Origin: Sindora glabra
Lineage: Eukaryota; Streptophyta; Magnoliopsida; Fabales; Fabaceae
Length of the DNA stretch: 64,000 bases
NCBI GenBank assembly: GCA_020226215.1
Contig: CM035229.1
Location: forward strand, 87,003,343-87,067,342
Reading direction: 5' to 3'
Within the stretch, counting starts at the first letter, position 1, and every line of letters starts with the position of its first letter. A model generated the notes under the pieces. It searched no databases. It had not been told where the DNA came from and saw nothing but the letters and a program-made list of their open reading frames with translations. Of the stretch, positions 1 through 11,726 are shown in pieces. The position numbers were made by a program, and so were the translations under genes.

Positions 1-115
1 GCTTACAACCTATTGATTGTCCAAAGGATCTAATGTAACAAAAACCTATAAATTTCTGATTAATTATGTCATCCCTGAAACTGCACAAAATAGATTAAAA
101 AATTAGTTTAATTAC

Positions 116-3100
116 CACATAGAATGCACCTAGCAACACAAGGAACAGAATAGCAACAATGGATGCCTCCAGAGGCAAAACCATAAGCCTCTTCTTAACT
201 TTCAATTTACTAACAGGCTTTTCCACAGGTTCCTTTTCCTTCTTCTTGCTCCGTTTTGAGGTTCGTTCTTTTGATGTGTCCTCACTTTTCTCTTTCTTCA
301 CCACATTCAGTGCTGCAACACTGTCAGAGCTGCCATCCTCTGCCTTGATTGTCAAAAACAATCCAAACAAGTTAAACTTGTGAAGTGGCTGGAATAATTT
401 CAACCAATTCTGATTCTGGCAAAAAATAATGAACAAATGCTTACATCAGTATCAGAATGGCCTGATAGGGCAGGTAACTGAAACTTAATTGACCGCGTGA
501 AAACATCAAAAGCTTGAGAAAGAGCAATCCCAGAAAGGATGCATGCTGCTGGAGCAAGTACAAGCATCAGGCGAACCTAGGATTAAACAAGGCAACAATG
601 ACTTAAACAAAATTACAGTAAACATGACAGACAGTGAAAATACCATTTGAAGATCATTCTTACCATGACCCCAGAAAAATACACTGAAGTTACAATATAA
701 AGTACCGCAAAAGAGCTTGCATCAGATAAAGGTGAGAAGCAAGCCTACAGCAAGCACCAAGATGACAAAATTAATATAATGGGAAGATGAGGAGAGAAAG
801 ATATGGCAAATTCTTTCCAAAACATCCAAACTTACTATAATGCCAGCTGGAACCAAAAATGCCAAGACGTTGATGTCCATGAAGTAAGAAGGCCAGGTAG
901 GTGGTTGATGCTCACTAACACTAGCAATGATTGGTATATACTTGCTTGCATACGTACTGCAGAAGTGTGAACAGGAGAGAATTAGAAGCAAACTAACCAG
1001 ATAAATTTTGCAAAATAATACAAGTCAAGAAGTTAAATCTCAACAAGCTACCTCTAGCCAAGCTTGGTAACAAATTCTATGCTAAATATTAATGGATTAA
1101 CATGCACCTCTAGCAGAGGCCCATATTATAAAGTAGAAGATAGAACAATCTAAAATATTGTGTCATGCCCCTAATGATAATTTTACTTATCAATAATTGA
1201 TCAATGTACTTAATGATCGGTAGCAAGTGATGAAAAATATTGCAATGAACAAGGCACTGACGGGTCTAATAGACTTAAACTTCTTCCACTCCATCCCTTT
1301 GTTGGGCTTGAAGCTACCAGTGCTATGAGTACTGCTATCACTGCACAACACACTGCCCTGCAACATAGATGAAGCAAAAGTATGAAGATCAATTCTGCTT
1401 TTCAACTCTAATATTAGGACTCTTTGGAATAAACCATATGAAACGATGCTCACAGGCCAAAAGTTACAACTAGCGTCACAGCAACTTTGAACATTTTTGG
1501 GGAGAGAATTCCTTTAATGTAGTGTACAAGAGCCACCACATGGATAATAATGAAAACCTGCAGATCAAAAATCAACAAAAAAGAGAATAAGGTTTCAAAT
1601 CATATATATATATATATATATATAACCAAACCAAAAGCAGAAGGTCTAGCATCATGGTAGTTCATTTTCTATGCTTAAAATATAACTAACTGAGTTTAAT
1701 CATGCTCAAACTTCAAGAATACCAGGGATGGAAAAATTGTGAGCAAGTCAATAGACTTTCAAAAATGATAGCTTTTACAATAGGCAATACATAAAATAAA
1801 TTAGGTTCAATCACTTAAGTTTTGCAATAGTTATACATTCACAACCTAACAGGATAAAGGATACATTAATTAATAACAAATTATGACTACTGCCATTTTA
1901 AGAATTTACTGCAGCAAAACACAGTCCTTCGAAATATCACAAAGTAAACTAGGGTAAGATACCAAATATCTAAGCCTATATCAGTATTTTGTGAGACAAG
2001 AAGGAAAAAACTCACCAGAAAGGATGCAAAATGTTCTGATGTCATTACAGCATTAAATCCAACAACAGGCACCAAGGCAGCCAACAGTGTGCCCAAGATA
2101 ACCTGCATTGAAAAAAATGCAATATGTGAACCAGATACAATATCTGCAATCCATGTATCAGAGATAATTTTTAAATACCCAACTCAAATCCAGTCCAAAA
2201 ATACTGATGTGTGATCATGATCTGATGTGGCCATACAGAAGCAAAGATTTTAAATGTCACAGATGAAAACATCATGCAGACCAGTGTTAAATGCCTAATC
2301 TAGAATTTACACAACATGTCAAATCTCTAAGTCCATTGTAGAATTCAATCTTAAATAAGCCGTACATTTACTCATTAGAACATGTAGGCATGAAGGCTGA
2401 TATCATTGTGCAGCATTTATGTGTCTGTTAACTTTTCCTATTTCTCTCCCAAAGATGCTATCTAAAAAATTGTGTACTTTCTTGAGGTCAGAGTAAAACC
2501 CAGTAAAAGTCACACGCAATTTTCCAACTTTCCAAACTAAAAAGCATGGCAATTTCAACAAATATCCCCATCCAGTTGCATAAGACTTGGTAATTCTTGT
2601 TATAAGAACAAATATGTGATTGCAACAGATACTTACAAGAGGTGCATATGCAATGTACAATCGAGAAGAATAGCGACCAGTTATGATGCACAAGAGTACA
2701 TGCATAGGAATAAGGTTAATGATAAAAGTGTACCCTCCCCATGAGCAAACCTGAAAAATAAAAACAACAGAGACAGAGTGACTATGAGGCAGCATAGACA
2801 TGGTCCACATGGATTCCAAGAAAGTAGTACCAATGAATGCTTACCATGTAAAAGTATGCTATTGCATTTAGAGTGGCATAAAAAAGGGACCCTGTATTTA
2901 GTGTCTACACAAGATGTAAGTTAAATCAGAAACTTAAAGCAGAAGCGCACATACACAAGTAACAGCTCAAGCAGAATAATCAAGTAGTAGTATGTTATTG
3001 GTAAATGGATGATAACTTTACAAATACAGTACAATAAAAAACTGCTATTAAATTCTTCAGAAAATTTAGAAGAAATTAATACAAGACCATTAAAAATAAA

Positions 3101-5317
3101 GTATACTTGTTGAGTTTCATGGAAGTTAACCTTTATATAAAGATAGAAAGTGAAGATCAAGGCAAATATAGCAACAGCTTCATTGTCATAGCTGCCAGCC
3201 ACGGATCGAGATATATAGGAGGGTACCTGCAAACATAAAACATCTGAGAAAGCAAACATTACACATATAAATGCCATGCTGTAGTCCTTGAACCAGAGTC
3301 AGTATACACAGTCACCGATATAAATTATTGCAATTTAACTAATATCCAGTCATCCACTACTTTTATTAGGCACGTACATTTATCAAGTATCAAAGTTAAG
3401 AATGATGAAAAATTAAATTTCATAAATATGCAATTCTGCACTAACTATAGTAGAATGAAAAAAATATTAAGCCCTAGCCTATCTCTCAATTCTGACTATT
3501 TCACAGCTCCACTATCCAAACAAATGTGTCAGTCTCCAGAAGGTGATACAGCAAACGAGCAAGGACTAGAGCTACCAAAATTATGCCAAAGAACAATGAT
3601 CTACGACAAAAATTCTACATTTTTTGTGTTTTAGCAGCATGCGTGTAGTCTTTGAGAATCAATAACAGATTAGCAGTGTAGATCAACATACATACATCAA
3701 AGACTTAATAAAAGGAAAGGCAACAAATAGCTTCAATCTTAAACCAACCAGAAAGTCCCAGATGATTTTTGTGATTATTATTGGCAATAACATTTTGACA
3801 AAAATTTCAACTAAGAGAAACCCATTAAGTCAGAAGGCATGCTCAGATATTCACCATAGCCAAAAGAGCTGCTGCTGTCAGGCCAGCACCAGGACCCTTA
3901 ACTTCCTGCAAAAGGGGAAGTTTGACTACTAAGTCAGCAAACAAATTGCTAAAAATCAATATATACAAGCATAATTCAGGCAAGGACAAACCTTGGTCAG
4001 CAGATAAGTTGCCCATGAAGCAAAAGATGAAAATATAGGTGCAGTAAATACACAGACAGTCTCCACTGAGAGAGGGATGTTCAAGGAATTCAGAATCCTG
4101 GCACCAGAATGGAATGGACCATAATATCAATCACGCATAGATAAACTTTGAAATAATTGCTAAAATAATAAATTGCATCAACATTAAGTCATTCATCAAG
4201 AGGAAGAAAAAAGGACAACAAAAACCAATCTCTCTAACTGCATATTTGCAAATACTTACTTCCATAAGGTGCCAGCAGTCAAGGTCAAACCAGGATAGAC
4301 AGTTCCTCCAATTACTCGACCAAGAGGATACCTTAAGACGGCAGACCAGTTCTCATTAGCTCTATAGACATTAAGCAACAACCTAGTTAACAGTTTCCAT
4401 TCTCCAGTTACTTACCAAGTTCTGTCATCAAACCAGTTCCAGAAATCATATATCCCATTCTTCGTCAGAAACTGAAATCAACAGACATGTCTGTCAGCTT
4501 CTGTGAGCATTGCAATATGACAAAGTGACTGACTTAACTGTTTTATTTTTCAAATATCCAAAAATCATATATTATGTTCTTTGTCAGATCAGACACTAAA
4601 ACAACAAAGTTTCTGTCATCTTTGTGGTGTTTTATCATAGAAAAGAAATCGCATGCTGTAATTAAACTTTTTCAATTGTTAACAATGAGGTAACTTTATA
4701 ACAACAGCACCAGAAAACTCCCAGAAGAAAGTATGCCAAGAGATAGAAAACCGTTTCAGTTCACGAAATAGCTCACCTGAGTGACTCTGTAGTTGAAATA
4801 AGGATCAAATTCGTGAATAACACTCTCGTACTTGATAACCTGCATATCAATGCATAAAAGAATTTCACTAGAAGTAAGAACAATCTTTAAAACAAATCAT
4901 AAAATCGCAAACCTCGATGCTAAAAAATAAATATAAGGATAAAAAAAATCAACACAATAATCTAAGCTTCTCCAGAAAACATAATCCCAAAAGAAATTAA
5001 TAAATATCACTCATCATTTTCTCATCAACTAGGAACAACAGCTAGGGAGTATGAATTTTTTTTATAACATGCCTATTTCGATTGTTTAGACATTCTATTC
5101 CTTCAATTGAGCAACAGAAAACAAAGAGAAATAATGAACCCGTAAAAAAATCAAGTGATCAGATCTACGGAACAGAAATATTGGGAAGTAGAGAACTTAC
5201 GGAGAAGAGACGGATCGAGAAGGCAAGAACACCTATCAGGATCAGAATGAAGAAGGCCAGGACATGTCCAAAAGCGTTCCTAATGGAGGAACCATTAGAA
5301 GTATCAGTGGCCGCCAT
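116..5317 (-). CDS. STT3A: STT3 catalytic subunit of oligosaccharyltransferase (3' end outside window)
   Basis: Catalytic subunit of the ER oligosaccharyltransferase, which moves the lipid-linked glycan to Asn in N-X-S/T sequons. I rebuilt 16 exons with GT-AG borders and continuous frame: 5317-5201, 4839-4777, 4471-4416, 4331-4260, 4097-3992, 3905-3855, 3226-3131, 2904-2845, 2750-2637, 2102-2016, 1557-1454, 1357-1262, 956-836, 744-664, 576-445, 343-116. They give 528 residues. Visible motifs are EFDPYFNYR (Asp51, first lumenal loop), SYDNEA (169-171 region, second acidic motif) and [10 protein letters not shown] (from 353). Many membrane segments follow, then a Lys/Glu-rich loop (exon 16) as in plant STT3A. 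The WWDYG sequon-binding motif and C-terminal lumenal domain must lie beyond position 1. Arabidopsis has STT3A and STT3B; the long charged loop favours STT3A, with moderate certainty. The start is the first ATG, followed by a membrane segment. Confidence 0.95.
1601..1624. repeat. (TA)n microsatellite in an STT3 intron
   Basis: About 24 bases of uninterrupted TA dinucleotides lie in the intron between STT3 exons 10 and 11. It is a likely length-polymorphic marker and has no visible coding effect. Confidence 0.85.
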
Positions 5318-5634
5318 TGACGGCCAAACTGAGCTTGAGAAGACGGCAAAAAGAGAGAATGAACGAGAACGTCTGAGACAGTGACCAAAGACTTCGTTAT
5401 TTACTCAGGACTCAGGAGGGAAGACCAGCTCGTAGCTAGTGTTATGCAACTGCAATCTTTGCGGAAAAGACTACATGGGGACTGAGGTTTTGTCTTAGTG
5501 ACAAAAAAACCCTCTCGTTACGGACGTGGCAAATTGTCATTGCGTATAGTCTTCTGCCTTGCAATTGGTTTAAGACTGCGTGGATTGCTACGCTGTGTTG
5601 TCTTGATAGGATGAAGGAGAGTCCAGTTGTTATT
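5318..5634. promoter_or_regulatory. STT3 5' UTR/promoter side of the divergent STT3-SKIP intergenic region
   Basis: The STT3 start codon (5317, minus) and the SKIP leader (plus, from about 5980) point away from each other, so this stretch must hold the STT3 leader and core promoter. I see no clear TATA box on the minus strand, as is common for housekeeping genes. The transcription start cannot be placed from sequence alone. Confidence 0.45.
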
Positions 5635-5912
5635 TAGGGGTGCGTGAGCCTGGCGGACTGATCCGCAGAATTTTTACAGATCGGACTCGTTAAAAATAAA
5701 TCCGTAAAAATTACGAGTTTTAATAGGCTTGGCCCATGCGAACCAATTTACGGGTTAAACGGGCCGGTCCGCGAACCGAACCCGTTTATAAGAAATAATC
5801 AGCAAATTTTACGAATTTTTGTATAAATTGAATTATTTAAAATAGGTCAGACCTTAGCGGATCGGACCTAAACCGACCCGGGCCGCACGGGCTGATCCGT
5901 TAAGCACTTCTA
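5635..5912. mobile_element. hAT-type MITE, 278 bp, with imperfect 8-bp target-site duplication
   Basis: The left end reads TAGGGGTGC and the right end, reverse-complemented, reads TAGAAGTGC. These are short inverted repeats of the plant hAT style (TAGGGGTG...). They are flanked by TTGTTATT (5627-5634) and TTGATATT (5913-5920), an 8-bp duplication with one mismatch, the size expected for hAT. The interior has no ORF and carries GC-rich subterminal motifs such as AACGGGCCGGTCCGCG and CGACCCGGGCCGC, much more GC-rich than the surroundings. It ends about 40 bp upstream of the likely SKIP TATA box. Confidence 0.75.
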
Positions 5913-5930
5913 TTGATATTACATCTCAAA

Positions 5931-5957
5931 CGACGTCGCTTCATTTTAATATATAAG
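5931..5957 (+). promoter_or_regulatory. SKIP core promoter: ACGT element and TATA box
   Basis: CGACGTCG at 5931-5938 is a palindrome with an ACGT core of the kind bound by plant bZIP factors. TATATAAG at 5950-5957 is a good TATA box, so transcription should begin near 5980-5990. That start lies upstream of a leader exon ending in CACCAG|GTTTGT. Function is inferred from position and motif only. Confidence 0.55.
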
Positions 5958-6050
5958 CAAGGTCCCTCCTCGCTTCTTTCATCTGTTTCTGGCTTTCAGC
6001 CTCCTTAGAACAAGGCGGCTCCGAACCTAACAACCTGACACAGGCACCAG

Positions 6051-6587
6051 GTTTGTCTTCTTCGTTGTACCATCTGTGCAAAATTCTTTACTCTTTGATT
6101 CCGCATCAATAATTAGTTCCACTGTATTTCTATTGAACGCGTTAGGATGGTGCTGCCAAAACCCTGAGACCTTAAGCATCCGATCTAATCGTTGTCTTTT
6201 ACTCTATCTTCTATTGTTTTCAAAGTTGTTAGGACACATCGTTTTTCGCTAGAAGCTTGTTCTCTGTGTAACGAATCTTACGAAAATTTGAACCGGATTT
6301 GGTTATTTTGAGCGTGTTTTTACGCTATCCTACGCTGGAATTCAATTTAATCGAGTTTTGGGACAATATATTTGGCAAATTCGTGAATTTTATGCATATT
6401 TTATAAATTTGGACATTGAAAAGAATTATTAGAGGTGACATCTCTCCTTGAATGTTTCCTGCTTTATTTTTGTGTTATCTAGGATTCGCTAATCTGAACA
6501 AAGTTCTATTCATTTTTTTTATATATATTTTTTGCTTGTTCTATATGTCTTCAATTAATGATTTCCATATATTCTTGGTCATTGCAG
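6051..6587 (+). other. SKIP leader (5' UTR) intron
   Basis: The leader exon ends ...GGCACCAG, followed by GTTTGTCTTC. A T-rich stretch ends in TTGGTCATTGCAG at 6587, giving a 537-bp intron in the 5' UTR. The next exon starts 41 bases before the SKIP ATG. Leader introns often raise expression of plant housekeeping genes. A spliced transcript would confirm it. Confidence 0.7.
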
Positions 6588-6628
6588 GTTTTAAAGTTAT
6601 TGGAGAGTAGACTACCAAAATTGAAATT

Positions 6629-8437
6629 ATGGCGGCCCTGAGAGATCTACTTCCCCCGGCAAAATCAGCTTCAACGACATATTATGACCATAGTAATGAT
6701 CCATGGTTCAAGCAACGATTCAGCTCATCTGAGGCTGAAAAATCCACTGTGATTAATTATAAGCCCGTACCGCCTTATTTGAAGCGTGCAGGTTTTGTTC
6801 CCAGGAAGATAGAGGATTTTGGGGATGGTGGAGCATTTCCTGAAATCCACATAGCTCAGTACCCTCTGGACATGGGACGGGAGAAATCATCAAAACCAGG
6901 GTCGAAGATTCTTCCTGTGACAGTTGATGGCCAGGGCAATCTGACATATGATGCAATAGTGAAGCAGAATGAGAATGCTAAAAAAATTGTCTACTCACAA
7001 CAGAGAGATCTTCTCCCAAAGATTTTGAAGGAAGATGGGGATGATACAGTGGATGACGATGATGTGCAAAAAGAGATTGAAGAAACAATGCAGGAAACCA
7101 AAGCTGCTCTTGAAAAGATAGTCAATGTGAGACTGAGTGCAGCACAGCCAAAAAATGTGCCCAAACAGTCATCTGATCAAAAGTTTATTAAGTACAAACC
7201 ATCACAACAATCTGCAGCTTTCAATTCGGGGGCGAAGGAGAGAATTATTAGAATGGTTGAGATGCCTGTGGATCCACTCGAGCCTCCAAAGTTCAAGCAT
7301 AAGCGTGTTCCAAAGGCTTCTGGTTCCCCTCCTGTCCCAGTGATGCATTCCCCTCCAAGGCCTGTGACTGTGAAAGATCAGCAAGATTGGAAGATACCAC
7401 CTTGTATTTCCAATTGGAAGAATCCAAAGGGTTACACAATCCCCCTTGACAAGCGTCTTGCGGCTGATGGCAGAGGCCTTCAAGAGGTTCAGATCAATGA
7501 TAATTTTGCAAAGCTTTCAGAGGCGTTGTATGTGGCTGAGCAGAAGGCCAGAGAGGCAGTTGCGATGAGGTCCAAGGTTCAGAAGGAAATGCTTCTGAAA
7601 GAGAAAGAGAGGAAAGAGCAGGAGCTGAGGGCTTTGGCTCAGAAAGCACGTTCAGAGAGAACTGGTGTTGCACCCCCAGCTGCTGTACCCATCCCTGTTG
7701 AGAAGAGCAATGTGGAAGAAACTGATATGGATGTTGCTTATGAGCATGCACGAGAAAGAGAAAAGGATTTCCCTAGGGAGAGTAGGGATGAACGAGAGGA
7801 GAGGCTACAGCGAGAAAAAATTCGTGAGGAGCGACGGAGAGAGAGGGAAAGGGAGAGAAGGCTAGAGGCAAAGGATGCTGCAATGGGAAAGAAAAGCAAG
7901 ATTACTAGAGATAGGGATCGTGATATTAGTGAGAAAGTTGCTCTTGGCATGGCTTCTACTAAGTCAGGGACAGAGGTCATGTATGATGAAAGGCTATTCA
8001 ACCAGGATAAGGGAATATCCTCTGGGTTTGCCACAGATGATCAGTATAATGTGTATGAGAGGGGTTTGTTTACTGCTCAGCCAACACTCTCAACCCTGTA
8101 TAGGCCAAAGAAGGATCTTGATAATGAAGCTTATGGAGGTGCAGACGAGCAATTGGAGAAGATTATGAAGACCGATCGTTTTAAACCTGACAAAGGGTTT
8201 GCAGGTACTGCTGAAAGAACTGGTCCAAGGGATAGGCCAGTTGAATTCGAGAAGGATGCTGAAGAGGCTGATCCATTTGGTTTAGATCAGTTCTTGACAG
8301 AAGTCAAGAAGGGTAAGAAAGCAATGGAAAAAGTTGGTGGTGGAGGAACTATGAGAGCAAGTGCTGGATCTTCCATGCGCGATGGCTATGAAGGTGGCTC
8401 TGGTAGGACTCGCATAGGATTTGAAAGAGGGCATTAG
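6629..8437 (+). CDS. SKIP: SKIP / SNW-domain splicing and transcription cofactor
   Basis: A 602-residue SNW/Ski-interacting protein (Prp45 in yeast, SNW1 in animals). This is a nuclear component of the activated spliceosome that also joins transcription complexes; in Arabidopsis SKIP affects clock-gene splicing, flowering and stress responses. The N-terminus MAALRDLLPPAKS is typical. The conserved SNW core covers roughly residues 175-340, with the diagnostic SNWKNPKGYTIPLDKR at 261-276. A long charged Glu/Arg helix follows (about 320-435), and a C-terminal region with the conserved DPFGLDQFLTEVK (548-560) ends in a Gly/Arg-rich tail. The CDS has no intron. The start is the first ATG after the leader intron, and the length matches plant homologues. 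It is divergent from STT3 and convergent with the PPR gene downstream. Confidence 0.97.
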   Translation: MAALRDLLPPAKSASTTYYDHSNDPWFKQRFSSSEAEKSTVINYKPVPPYLKRAGFVPRKIEDFGDGGAFPEIHIAQYPLDMGREKSSKPGSKILPVTVDGQGNLTYDAIVKQNENAKKIVYSQQRDLLPKILKEDGDDTVDDDDVQKEIEETMQETKAALEKIVNVRLSAAQPKNVPKQSSDQKFIKYKPSQQSAAFNSGAKERIIRMVEMPVDPLEPPKFKHKRVPKASGSPPVPVMHSPPRPVTVKDQQDWKIPPCISNWKNPKGYTIPLDKRLAADGRGLQEVQINDNFAKLSEALYVAEQKAREAVAMRSKVQKEMLLKEKERKEQELRALAQKARSERTGVAPPAAVPIPVEKSNVEETDMDVAYEHAREREKDFPRESRDEREERLQREKIREERRRERERERRLEAKDAAMGKKSKITRDRDRDISEKVALGMASTKSGTEVMYDERLFNQDKGISSGFATDDQYNVYERGLFTAQPTLSTLYRPKKDLDNEAYGGADEQLEKIMKTDRFKPDKGFAGTAERTGPRDRPVEFEKDAEEADPFGLDQFLTEVKKGKKAMEKVGGGGTMRASAGSSMRDGYEGGSGRTRIGFERGH

Positions 8438-10298
8438 GTAGCCCATTGTTTTTGGATGCGTACTTCCCATGCTCTCGTTTACCTCGTTGGGTTTCCATAG
8501 TGATGGTCTATTTTGTTGGGTTTCTATAGTGATGATCTATTTTGTTTGATGGAAGCTGCTCTTTAAAATGTCTGGAAGAATAATCACGTTCCTGTTTACA
8601 AGTATCTTTTGGCTTTGTTTGGTCTTCTCAGTTGTTCTTCTATTCTATCTGTAAAGTAGTAGTATTGCTACAACGGCACGCGCATCTTCCCTCAAAGTCA
8701 CATATTGAATAGAGTGGAAGTTTGATATCGAATTTGTAAGTGGTTTGTGGTCGTCTGTACATTTTACCTCTTGTGATGTTGGAAACCTAGAGCTAAGACG
8801 GTTCAGATTATTATTTATATGATGTCTTGTGCTTGCTGTAACTTTAATTTTAGGATATCTTAGGTGATTAACATATTTTGATTTATATTAATGTTGTCAT
8901 GTTAGCGGCTGACATGTAATGAAGAAAAAGAGGGGAGGGGTATGTTGAAAAAAATGCAGAGGTCGACAGGGATGTCCTCCACATGAAATTTCAACTTTAT
9001 CCTTAACGGTAAAGTCAGTAATGCAAGTTAATACTTTGTTCTGCTTCTGTTTCTGTTATCATCAAACGCTTAAATCAGATAGAGTAAATTGCAACAGTTG
9101 TTTCCTATAAAATATATTACATGCATACGACCTTATGTTTTCACCATAACATAAGGGTTATACTTTGATTGGCCCTTCAAAAAATAATATTTTTTGTACT
9201 TTGAAGAAAATTCTGTTAGAAGTTATAATTTTTTATCAAATATTGTAGCTTGTTTTTAAATTTTTTTCTTTTGTAATTTTAAAAGACAGTATTGTAAGTT
9301 TTTTTTTTTATTACACGTCAAATTCATAGGATAACAATACTCTTGGAACAAATATTAGGCGTGCAGACATATTAGTAATAGAGCTTGATAATAGAAGGAA
9401 AGTGGGAAGAAATTGGCAAGAATCAAGGCATTTTAACATCTGATACCAGGTGCACGGATGCCGAAAGTGGGCGCAGAGGTACATAATATCCGTTGGCATA
9501 GTGAACATACATGATGGAAGGAGAAATATTTTCTATCTACTGTAATATTAAAATTTTAGTACTGCTTTTATATACACTTTAACAAATAAGTTAGTTTAAC
9601 ATCTGAATGGTTCTTAAAACGTAAGAAACTAGAGTTTTACCCATGCTTTGCGCAGATATTTATTATTTTTTAATTATTAACAAAAATTAATATATATAAT
9701 AAAAGAAAAAATTATAAACATCAAATTAAGGAAGAATTAAGAATGAAGGAAATCGAAGAAATCACTAAATATAAAGGCAACATTTATAGAAAGAAAGTAG
9801 TAAATATAAGTATAGGATTTATTGTAGAAAATGCAAAAACTTAGGAAAATTTCTTTCCTTCGAAGAATCAGCAAAAATAAAACAAAAAAAAAGTTTCAAG
9901 TTAGCGAGTGAAATACAGCTTCTCATAATGAAAAAGCATTGACTTTTTTAAAAGCAAGTAAAATGCATACTCTAACTAAAAAAAATATTGAATCATCAGT
10001 GAACTGATAGAATATCATGACTAATATATTATTAGATAAATAATTTATTTATTTATTTATCAAAATATAAATGGATATAGTAGTAAAATTTTTAGTGCTA
10101 TGATACAATTAAAAATATTGATGATGGAAGTATATATAATTATATATATTCTTTTTATTGAGTATAAAGTGGGGGGAAAAAAAAAAGGAGGCCAAGAAAA
10201 AAAAAGCTTAAAAATCCAAAAAAATTTATTGAGGTGGGTGTACTTTGTCAGAAAACTGCTCATGTTTTAGAAAAAAAAAAGGAATCATTATTGAAATT
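8438..10298. other. SKIP 3' UTR and convergent intergenic spacer
   Basis: The first ~350 bases are probably the SKIP 3' UTR; TTGGGTTTC(C/T)ATAGTGATG(G/A)TCTATTTTGTT is repeated at about 8488 and 8517. Beyond about 9,100 the DNA becomes AT-rich with poly-A and poly-T runs. No ORF with recognisable content is present, and the small ORF at 9311-9508 shows no conserved motif. SKIP and the PPR gene end facing each other here. Confidence 0.5.
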
Positions 10299-11726
10299 TC
10301 AATCTGAACTTGTTGCCATGCTATAGGCAGGAATCTTAGCAAGTCTTCTCTCCTTCATAATCAATCTTACTTGCTCCACCTGCTTCCACAAGCCTTTATT
10401 GGCATAGATATTAGACAAAACTACGTAAACCCCATCATTCCAAGGTTCTAATGCTTGCAAATGTTTAGCTACCAACTCTGCCATATCCACGTTCCCATAT
10501 TTTTCACATGCACCCATCAAACATCCCCAGACTACTGAATTTGCCTTCATAGGCATCTCCTCTACCACTCTTCGGGCATCCTCGAGCAACCCCACTCGAC
10601 CTAGCAGATCCACCATGCACCCATAATGTTGCAATTGAGGTGTTATGCCATAGACATTCTCCATCATGTTAAAGTAATATTTTCCCTCTTGAACTGTCCC
10701 ACCATGAACACAAGCACTGAGTACTCCAACAAAAGTTACATTGTTAGGCTTCACTCCTGCCTCTCTCATACACCGGAAGCATTCAAGAGCTTCTTTTACA
10801 TGTCCATGCGTTGCATAACCCACAATCAAGGAAGTCCATGATGACACGTTCTGTTCCCCCATTGTTGCAAAAACTCTGTATGCTAAGTCCATCCGGCCAC
10901 ATTTTCCATACATATCAATCACTGAATTCCACACAAGAATATCTGTCCGGTCTGCCTTTGTGGCTTTAACCTGGAAAACACACTTATGCAATTGAAGAGC
11001 AAGATTTAAGTCACCAAGGCTTCCACATGCAGATGTCACACTAACTATGGTCACACCATCTGGCATAAACCCGTATTTCCTCATTTCCATGAACATGTCT
11101 ATTGCGTCCTTGGCAAGGCCGCTTTGAGAAAGGCCTCCTATTATTGCATTCCAAGATCCCAACTTTCGATCAGAATTTTCCTCAAACACCTTACGGGCGC
11201 TTTCAATTTCTCCCGCTTTGCCATATAAATTTATAATACCACTTTCGCAGTACTCATTAGACTGCAATCCAAGCTTTATACCAGTAGAATGGATCTGTCG
11301 ACCTACTTCAATGGCGAAAGATTGGCACACGGCCTTCAGAACAATAGGAAGGGTGTAACAATCAGGCAAAACTCCGGCACGCAACATTGCAACATGAACA
11401 TGTATTGCCTTGATTGGAGCTTCCAGCCTAGTATAGGACCTTATGATGTTATTCCAATGAAATGGTGCAGAACTAAACTCCAGAAAACGGGTTCTAATAA
11501 TACGGGCATATACTTGATTCAATTGAAGTATATGACTACAACTCGACAAATTGGTAGCTACATCTGTAACTCGCTCATTTCTAGAATCCAAAACTGATGG
11601 ATCTGTTAGATGGGGATGTCGGAGTTCCGTGCTCAAAGCTATGGCGCTTGCTGTAGAAAAATTTGTACAGAAATGACGAGAACTCAGTACAAAGATCGGA
11701 ACTTTGAATTTGAAAAACCCGGACAT
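10299..11726 (-). CDS. E-class PLS pentatricopeptide repeat protein, probably mitochondrial
   Basis: A 475-residue, intronless PPR protein of the plant PLS subfamily. Such proteins bind organelle RNA in a sequence-specific way and usually take part in C-to-U editing. The N-terminus (MSGFFKFKV...RHFCTNF) is rich in basic and hydroxylated residues, as in a mitochondrial presequence. PLS repeats run from about residue 89 to 395, with typical pieces WNNIIRSYTR, SWNAIIGGLSQSG, WNSVIDMYGKCG and WTSLIVGYATHG. From about 398 (SVVWGCLMGACEKYGNVDMAE) to the end lie E/E+ motifs finishing in KIPAYSM. There is no DYW deaminase domain, so editing would need a DYW partner. The start is the ATG at 11726, because the codons upstream in frame begin with TTG, not ATG. 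From memory, the neighbour of Arabidopsis SKIP is At1g77170, an E-class mitochondrial PPR of similar length, so this is a likely orthologue. Confidence 0.93.
   Translation of the reverse strand: MSGFFKFKVPIFVLSSRHFCTNFSTASAIALSTELRHPHLTDPSVLDSRNERVTDVATNLSSCSHILQLNQVYARIIRTRFLEFSSAPFHWNNIIRSYTRLEAPIKAIHVHVAMLRAGVLPDCYTLPIVLKAVCQSFAIEVGRQIHSTGIKLGLQSNEYCESGIINLYGKAGEIESARKVFEENSDRKLGSWNAIIGGLSQSGLAKDAIDMFMEMRKYGFMPDGVTIVSVTSACGSLGDLNLALQLHKCVFQVKATKADRTDILVWNSVIDMYGKCGRMDLAYRVFATMGEQNVSSWTSLIVGYATHGHVKEALECFRCMREAGVKPNNVTFVGVLSACVHGGTVQEGKYYFNMMENVYGITPQLQHYGCMVDLLGRVGLLEDARRVVEEMPMKANSVVWGCLMGACEKYGNVDMAELVAKHLQALEPWNDGVYVVLSNIYANKGLWKQVEQVRLIMKERRLAKIPAYSMATSSD

Noticed and set aside
7202..8034. 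Open frames on the minus strand and in other plus frames within SKIP
   Set aside because: They are shadows of the SKIP coding region; the repetitive charged codons keep other frames open.
10626..11597. Plus-strand open frames inside the PPR gene
   Set aside because: They lie opposite a well-supported PPR coding sequence and show no conserved motif.
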